The notes below the pieces were generated by a model. That model worked only from the letters and a program-made list of their open reading frames with translations. It ran no database searches and had not been told where the DNA came from. A program made the translations under genes and the position numbers. From the NCBI GenBank assembly GCA_015229095.1, contig JADGCE010000036.1:1-19837 (forward strand): a stretch of 19,837 nucleotides of DNA. Direction: 5' to 3'. Positions 14,856 to 19,837 of this stretch are shown in pieces. The DNA comes from Magnetococcales bacterium. Its GTDB lineage: Bacteria; Pseudomonadota; Magnetococcia; Magnetococcales; Magnetaquicoccaceae. How positions within the stretch are numbered: position 1 is the stretch's first letter; each line of letters starts with the position of its first letter.

Positions 14856-16066
14856 TATTCCTGGCCTGGCTGTGCAGTGAAAATCGCTGGCGCATCCCAC
14901 TCCGACCCATACTGGCCGGCATCGGTTTGCAGTTGCTTCTGGCGGCCCTTTTGTTGAAAATGCCGATCTTTAAACATTTTTTTATGTTGTTGAACGATGG
15001 GGTGTTGGCCCTGGAACAGGCAACCGCACAGGGAACCGCGTTTGTCTTCGGTTATCTGGGCGGTGCCTCCCTGCCTTTTGCCGAAACCACCGTCGGGGCG
15101 AGTTATATTTTGGCCTTTCGGGCATTGCCCATGCTGCTGGTGGTCAGTGCCCTGGCCTCTCTGCTTTTCTACTGGGGCATATTGCCCTGGATTGTGCGGG
15201 GATTTTCCCGCGTGTTGCAAAAAACGATGGGCATCGGTGGTGCCCTGGGGCTCTCCTCGGCGGCCACCATTTTTGTGGGCATGGTGGAAGCCCCTCTGCT
15301 GATCCGTCCCTATCTGAAAGAGATGAGCCGCAGCGAACTGTTCGGGGTGATGACCACCGGCATGGCCACCATTGCCGGCACCATGATGGCCCTTTATGCC
15401 ACTCTGCTGGGGCCGGTGATTCCAGATGCCATGGGCCATATCATGATCGCCTCCCTGTTGAGTGCCCCGGCTGGACTCACCGTGGCCATGCTCATGGTGC
15501 CCTCTGCACACCCCCCCACCCTGGGTCAGCTGACCACGGAGCAAGCCGCCGGCAGTGCCATGGATGCCCTCACCCAGGGCACCGTGGATGGCATTCAGCT
15601 GCTGATCAACATTATCGGTTTTTTGATCGTGCTGGTGGCCCTGGTGGCCCTGGCCAATCATCTGTTTGCCCTGTTGCCCCACTGGGGGGGGGAGCCGTTG
15701 ACCCTGCAACGACTCCTGGGTTGGCTGATGGCCCCCATGACCTGGCTGATGGGCATCCCCTGGAGTGAGGCCCCCCTGGCGGGTTCCCTGATGGGGGAAA
15801 AGACGATATTAAACGAGTTTATCGCCTATCTGCACCTGGCTCAACTGCCGGAAGGGGCCTTGAGTCCCCGTTCCCGCCTGATCATGACCTATGCCCTGTG
15901 CGGGTTTGCCAATCTGGGCAGCCTGGGCATCATGCTGGGCGGTTTGGGGGGGATGGCACCCGACCGCCGTGCTGAAATTGTGCAGCTGGGGCCCCGTGCC
16001 ATTCTGTCCGGGACTTTGGCCACCTTGATGACCGGCGCCTTGTTGGGCATCTTTTACGAGGGATAA
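14819..16066 (+). CDS. Concentrative nucleoside transporter (CNT/NupC family)
   Basis: This 415-residue inner-membrane protein should import nucleosides by cation symport. Recognisable CNT features are QGTAFVFGYLGG (71-82), MVEAPLLIRPYL (155-166), the family signature GEKTILNEFIAY (326-337, pattern G-x-K-x3-N-E-F-x-A) and YALCGFANLGSLGIMLGGLGGMAPDRR (358-384). Multiple hydrophobic segments span the chain, and the length is close to E. coli NupC (400). GAGGAG at 14805-14810 lies 8 nt before the ATG. The leader from the nearest plausible -10 would be near 240 nt. It is followed after 156 bp by pntA on the same strand. No nucleoside-metabolism gene is nearby, so substrate preference cannot be deduced. 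Confidence 0.93.
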   Translation: MVLQSASGFVVLIFLAWLCSENRWRIPLRPILAGIGLQLLLAALLLKMPIFKHFFMLLNDGVLALEQATAQGTAFVFGYLGGASLPFAETTVGASYILAFRALPMLLVVSALASLLFYWGILPWIVRGFSRVLQKTMGIGGALGLSSAATIFVGMVEAPLLIRPYLKEMSRSELFGVMTTGMATIAGTMMALYATLLGPVIPDAMGHIMIASLLSAPAGLTVAMLMVPSAHPPTLGQLTTEQAAGSAMDALTQGTVDGIQLLINIIGFLIVLVALVALANHLFALLPHWGGEPLTLQRLLGWLMAPMTWLMGIPWSEAPLAGSLMGEKTILNEFIAYLHLAQLPEGALSPRSRLIMTYALCGFANLGSLGIMLGGLGGMAPDRRAEIVQLGPRAILSGTLATLMTGALLGIFYEG

Positions 16067-16222
16067 TGGGTGGAGCGGCTGGACCGGTACGATTTTCTCT
16101 TCCCTCCTGCGCGGGTTTGCGTTAAGAATTGGCAGGTTTTTGTTGCCTGGTGCGCAGACGCGCAGACTGAAAAAACGGAATCGTTTGGTCGCTTGTCCCA
16201 TCCCTTGCATGAGGTGTCATCT

Positions 16223-17797
16223 ATGAAAATCGGTATTCCCAAAGAGATCTATCCGGAGGAAAAACGAGTCGCAGCCTCTCCCGACTCGGTCAAACAGTTG
16301 TTAAAAATGGGCTATCAGGTGGTCGTGGAAAGCAATGCCGGCATGAACGCCCAGTTCAGCGATGCCAGCTATCAAGCCGCCGGTGCCGAGATTGCAGCCG
16401 ATGCCAAGAGTCTGTGGGAAACCGCCGACATGGTGGTCAAGGTGCGCCCTCCCATGCAAAATCAGGCCCTGGGGCAGCATGAGGCCGATCTGTTGGGCGA
16501 GGGCCGGACGTTGATCAGCTTTTTGTGGCCTGCCCAGAACAAGGATCTGCTGGCCCGTCTGGCGGCCCGCAAGGCCACTGCGCTCTCCATGGATGCCGTG
16601 CCCCGTATCTCCCGCGCCCAAAAACTGGATGCCCTCTCTTCCATGGCCAATATCGCCGGTTATCGGGCCATCCTGGAGGCGGCGCACCATTTTGGCCGCT
16701 TTTTCACCGGGCAGATTACCGCCGCTGGCCGGGTTCCCCCTGCCAAGATTTTGGTGATCGGTGCCGGTGTTGCCGGACTCTCTGCCATCGGCACCGCCGT
16801 CAGCATGGGAGCCGTTGTGCGGGCCTTCGATACCCGTCCCGAAGTGGCGGACCAGGTCAAAAGCATGGGGGCAGAATTTCTCATGCTGGATTTTGAAGAG
16901 GATGGCACCGGGGAAGGCGGTTATGCCAAGACCATGAGCCCGGAGTTTATCAAAGCGGAGATGGCCCTCTTTGCCGAACAGGCCAAGGAGGTGGATATTA
17001 TCGTCACCACCGCCCTGATCCCTGGCGTCCGGGCACCCATCCTGATCACGGAAGAGATGGTCAAGTCGATGAAGCAGGGTAGTGTGGTCGTCGACCTGGC
17101 GGCCGAGCAGGGGGGCAACTGCGAAGGTCTGGAACCCGGTCAGGTGGTGGTCAAGCATGGGGTGACCCTGATCGGTTATACCGATCTTCCCTCGCGGCTG
17201 CCGACCCAGGCCTCCAATCTCTACGCCCAAAACATCTGCCATCTTCTCAAGGATATGACCAAGGATGGCGTTTTTACCGTCAACCTGGAAGATGTGGTGC
17301 AACGGGGCACCACGGTGGTGCATCAGGGTGAGGTGATTTGGCCCGCGCCCAAACTGCCCGCGCCGCCGCCCCAGAAAAAGGCTCCGCCTCCCCCCGTCAG
17401 CCATGGCCACGGCAAACACGGCTCCTCCGGCCCGCCGGAAGATCCCAAGGAAAAACTCCAAAAAATCATGACCTATATGGGTGTCGGCGGTGCGGCGCTC
17501 TACCTGATCGGACTGGCGGCACCCCCGGCCTTTTTGGCGCATCTGACCGTCTTCGTGTTGTCCTGCTTCATCGGTTATATGATCATCTGGAACGTCACCC
17601 CGGCCCTGCATACGCCTCTCATGAGTGTTACCAATGCCATCAGTGGCATTATCGTCATCGGTGCCATGGTGCAGATTACCGCACCCTCCGGCATCGTGGT
17701 TGCCCTTTCTGCCATTGCCGCTCTGTTGGCCGCTATCAATATCGCCGGTGGCTTTCTGGTCACCCAGCGCATGCTCAAAATGTTTAGAAAGGAGTAG
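16223..17797 (+). CDS. pntA: NAD(P) transhydrogenase alpha subunit, single-chain form
   Basis: This 524-residue subunit of the proton-translocating transhydrogenase binds NAD(H) and, with PntB, couples proton influx to hydride transfer from NADH to NADP+. Domain I (about 1-375) shows the start MKIGIPKEIYPEEKRVAASP, the nucleotide fold GAGVAGL (180-186) and the RQD loop R128/Q133/D136 in PRISRAQKLDALSSMANIAG. A Pro-, Lys- and His-rich linker (about 374-410) leads to four hydrophobic helices (417-515). It is one chain as in E. coli (510 residues), whereas many Alphaproteobacteria such as Rhodospirillum split it into PntAA and PntAB. GAGGTG at 16211-16216 supports the ATG at 16223, although the frame is open 51 codons further upstream. 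pntB follows after 5 bp. Confidence 0.97.
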   Translation: MKIGIPKEIYPEEKRVAASPDSVKQLLKMGYQVVVESNAGMNAQFSDASYQAAGAEIAADAKSLWETADMVVKVRPPMQNQALGQHEADLLGEGRTLISFLWPAQNKDLLARLAARKATALSMDAVPRISRAQKLDALSSMANIAGYRAILEAAHHFGRFFTGQITAAGRVPPAKILVIGAGVAGLSAIGTAVSMGAVVRAFDTRPEVADQVKSMGAEFLMLDFEEDGTGEGGYAKTMSPEFIKAEMALFAEQAKEVDIIVTTALIPGVRAPILITEEMVKSMKQGSVVVDLAAEQGGNCEGLEPGQVVVKHGVTLIGYTDLPSRLPTQASNLYAQNICHLLKDMTKDGVFTVNLEDVVQRGTTVVHQGEVIWPAPKLPAPPPQKKAPPPPVSHGHGKHGSSGPPEDPKEKLQKIMTYMGVGGAALYLIGLAAPPAFLAHLTVFVLSCFIGYMIIWNVTPALHTPLMSVTNAISGIIVIGAMVQITAPSGIVVALSAIAALLAAINIAGGFLVTQRMLKMFRKE

Positions 17798-17802
17798 AAT
17801 CG

Positions 17803-19206
17803 ATGAATGCAGGCATTGTCACTGTTTCCTATATCGCCGCCAGCGTTCTGTTTATTTTGAGCCTGGGGGGATTGTCCAACCAGGAGTCCGCCCGGCGGGG
17901 CAATCTGTACGGCGTGATTGGTATGGCCATCGCCATCCTGTTTACCCTGTTCACCCCCAAAATGGGTGGTCTGGAGCTTTTGGTCCCGGTCATGCTGGTG
18001 GGGGCCGCCATCGGTGCGGTGGTGGCTGCCCGGGTGCAGATGACCGCCATGCCCCAGTTGGTGGCAGGGTTTCACAGCTTTGTCGGCCTGGCGGCGGTGT
18101 TGGTGGGTATTGCCAACTATTTGGATACCTCCATCGTCTATGCCACCCGTGTCGAGCGGGTGATTCATGAGGCGGAAATCTTTATCGGTGTCTTTATCGG
18201 TGGCCTCACCTTCACCGGTTCCATCATCGCTTTCGGCAAATTGCAGGGGATCATCGGCAGCAAACCCCTGGCCATTCCAGGACGGCATGGCATCAATTTC
18301 AGCATGATCCTGTTCAGCATCTATCTGGGGGGTCTGTTTGTCGGTGCTACGCCGGAGCATAGCCAGCTGATGCCGTTGATGGTCATGACCCTGGTCTCGT
18401 TTGTTCTGGGGGCCCATCTGGTGATGGCCATCGGTGGGGCGGATATGCCGGTGGTGGTCTCCATGCTGAACAGCTATTCCGGTTGGGCCGCTGCGGCGAC
18501 CGGCTTCATGCTCTCCAACGATGTGCTCATCGTGGTGGGCTCTCTGGTCGGCAGTTCCGGTGCCATCCTCTCCTACATCATGTGTCGCGCCATGGCCCGC
18601 TCCTTCATCAGCGTCATCCTGGGAGGGTTCGGGGTGGAAGCGGGTACGGTGGTGGCTTCCAGTTCGGCAGAGCAGGGGACGGTTACCCCCATTACCAACG
18701 ATGAAACCGCCGCTCTGTTGCGGGAATCCAAGAGCGTGATCATCATTCCCGGTTATGGCATGGCGGTTGCCCAGGCCCAGCACCCGGTCTATGAGATGAC
18801 CAAATTTTTGCGGGATCGGGGTTGCAACGTCCGTTTTGCCATCCACCCGGTGGCAGGGCGGCTGCCTGGCCACATGAACGTGCTGTTGGCCGAGGCCAAG
18901 GTGCCCTACGACATCGTGCTGGAAATGGATGAAATCAACGAGGATTTTCCCTCTACCGATGTGGCCATCGTCCTGGGTGCCAATGATATTGTCAATCCAG
19001 GGGCCCAGGATGATCCCTCCAGCCCCATCTACGGCATGCCGGTTCTGGAATGCTGGAAGGCGGGCACGGTCATTGTCTCCAAGCGCAGCATGGCCTCCGG
19101 TTATTCCGGGGTGGACAATCCCTTGTTCTACAAGGATAACACCCGGATGCTCTTCGGGGATGCCAAAAAGACGGTGGAGGCCGTCCTGGCAGCAGTCAAA
19201 CAATAA
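17803..19206 (+). CDS. pntB: NAD(P) transhydrogenase beta subunit
   Basis: This 467-residue partner of PntA (E. coli PntB 462) carries the rest of the membrane channel and the NADP(H)-binding domain III. The membrane part covers about 1-285 and contains His91 in VAGFHSFVGLAAV, the position of the conserved channel histidine. Domain III (about 290-467) has GYGMAVAQAQ (317-326), HPVAGRLPGHMNVLLAEA (348-365), and GANDIVNPGAQDDPSSPIYG (392-411) with KRSM at 427-430. GGAG lies 8 nt before the ATG and is immediately followed by the pntA stop codon, so the two are one transcript. An intrinsic terminator follows 10 bp after the stop. The enzyme supplies NADPH for biosynthesis and redox defence. Confidence 0.97.
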   Translation: MNAGIVTVSYIAASVLFILSLGGLSNQESARRGNLYGVIGMAIAILFTLFTPKMGGLELLVPVMLVGAAIGAVVAARVQMTAMPQLVAGFHSFVGLAAVLVGIANYLDTSIVYATRVERVIHEAEIFIGVFIGGLTFTGSIIAFGKLQGIIGSKPLAIPGRHGINFSMILFSIYLGGLFVGATPEHSQLMPLMVMTLVSFVLGAHLVMAIGGADMPVVVSMLNSYSGWAAAATGFMLSNDVLIVVGSLVGSSGAILSYIMCRAMARSFISVILGGFGVEAGTVVASSSAEQGTVTPITNDETAALLRESKSVIIIPGYGMAVAQAQHPVYEMTKFLRDRGCNVRFAIHPVAGRLPGHMNVLLAEAKVPYDIVLEMDEINEDFPSTDVAIVLGANDIVNPGAQDDPSSPIYGMPVLECWKAGTVIVSKRSMASGYSGVDNPLFYKDNTRMLFGDAKKTVEAVLAAVKQ

Positions 19207-19216
19207 GGGCAGAACC

Positions 19217-19247
19217 CTGGGGACCATCATGGTCCCCAGTTTTTTTT
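19217..19247 (+). terminator. Rho-independent terminator of pntAB
   Basis: A 10-bp perfect stem (CTGGGGACCA paired with TGGTCCCCAG) around a 3-nt loop is followed at once by eight T. It lies 10 bp after pntB and ends exactly where the next start codon begins. Confidence 0.93.
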
Positions 19248-19837
19248 ATGGATTCCGCGACCCGCATCCTCATTTTTGCCAAAGCCCCACAACCCGGTTT
19301 TGCCAAAACCCGGCTGATTCCTCTGCTGGGTGCCGCCGCCGCTGCCGACCTTGCCCATCGCCTGTTGAACAGAACCCTGGCCAGTGCCATCGATGCCCGA
19401 CTCGGTCCGGTGGAGCTGTGCGTCACCCCCCCCTGGGCGGACCCTGCCTGGCAGCGGGTGACCATTCCGGCGCAGGTGCAGGTCACCACCCAGGGGGAGG
19501 GGGATTTGGGGGAACGGATGGCCCAGGCGGTGCGGCGCTGCTCAGGCCCGCTGCTGTTGATCGGCACGGATTGTGTGGAGATGAGCGCAGAGCTGCTACG
19601 GGAGGCCGCCGCCGCTTTGCAGTCGGTGGATGCCCTCCTGTATACGACGGCGGATGGGGGGTATGCGGTGTTGGGTCTGCACACATTTCACCCCAGCCTT
19701 TTTGCGGATATGGCCTGGAGCACGGCCACAGTGGCAGAGGAGACGATAGACCGCATCCACTCTCTGGGCTGGTCGTTGCATCTGGGGGGCCCTTTGCACG
19801 ATGTGGATGAACCGCAGGATTGGTTGCGGAGTGCTGG
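19248..19837 (+). CDS. TIGR04282/DUF2064-type glycosyltransferase (3' end outside window)
   Basis: The frame is open from ATG 19248 to the right edge (196 complete codons). Motifs fit the small GT-A-like nucleotidyl/glycosyltransferase family related to CofC: ILIFAKAPQPGFAKTRLIP (7-25), GDLGERMAQA (85-94), LLIGTDCVEMS (103-113), TADGGYAVLGL (134-144) and DVDEPQDW (185-192). The biochemical role of this family is poorly known. Most members are near 200-220 residues, so little is missing. The ATG directly follows the T-run of the pntB terminator and has no Shine-Dalgarno site, which makes its expression mode unusual. A start further downstream would remove the first conserved strand, so this ATG is probably right. 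Confidence 0.88.
   Translation, partial: MDSATRILIFAKAPQPGFAKTRLIPLLGAAAAADLAHRLLNRTLASAIDARLGPVELCVTPPWADPAWQRVTIPAQVQVTTQGEGDLGERMAQAVRRCSGPLLLIGTDCVEMSAELLREAAAALQSVDALLYTTADGGYAVLGLHTFHPSLFADMAWSTATVAEETIDRIHSLGWSLHLGGPLHDVDEPQDWLRSA

Noticed and set aside
17575..19230. 551-codon open frame on the minus strand opposite pntB
   Set aside because: It is an antisense shadow of a strongly conserved gene, with His/Asp/Gly-rich low-complexity translation.

Overview
The window reads as chromosomal DNA of a Gram-negative proteobacterium. The evidence is a periplasmic MltB-type transglycosylase, a PBP5-type carboxypeptidase, a two-subunit proton-translocating transhydrogenase and a CuA heme-copper enzyme. 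A PopZ-like sequence motif in the leftmost protein points towards Alphaproteobacteria or the neighbouring Magnetococcia. That placement is an inference and is weak. I see no tRNA, rRNA, CRISPR array, transposase or phage gene.

Layout. (1) 1-3380, minus strand, cell-envelope block: mltB-like lytic transglycosylase, then a D-Ala-D-Ala carboxypeptidase, then an acidic low-complexity protein with 20-residue repeats that runs off the left edge. (2) 3578-8435, plus strand: a heterodimeric ABC exporter pair (mdlA and mdlB, overlapping by 4 bp), then a GT4-type glycosyltransferase. (3) 14222-8504, minus strand, a respiratory cluster of seven genes: a 48-residue membrane peptide, a CuA subunit II, a family-B-like heme-copper subunit I, a 74-residue membrane protein, an SCO/SenC copper protein, a fusion of cytochrome b with two [4Fe-4S] motifs and an MvhD/FlpD domain, and a 167-residue exported or anchored protein of unknown function. 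(4) 14223-14818: a 596-bp spacer with a small tandem repeat, a CRP/FNR-like box and two possible Cys-rich mini-ORFs. (5) 14819-19206, plus strand: a CNT nucleoside transporter and pntAB, ending in a clear intrinsic terminator. (6) 19248 to the right edge: the start of a TIGR04282/DUF2064-type glycosyltransferase.

The centrepiece is region 3. Subunit I keeps all six metal-ligand histidines, but the residue four after the first CuB histidine, normally the active-site tyrosine of oxygen reductases, is glutamine. Subunit II has a complete CuA site, and an SCO gene lies in the same cluster. This resembles the sNOR (norSY-senC) nitric oxide reductases described in nitrifiers, so NO reduction is a better working hypothesis than oxygen reduction. 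The cytochrome b/ferredoxin/MvhD fusion in the same cluster could feed electrons to it or couple it to a soluble donor. By hand counts of single 60-base lines, parts of this cluster are clearly lower in GC than the flanking genes.
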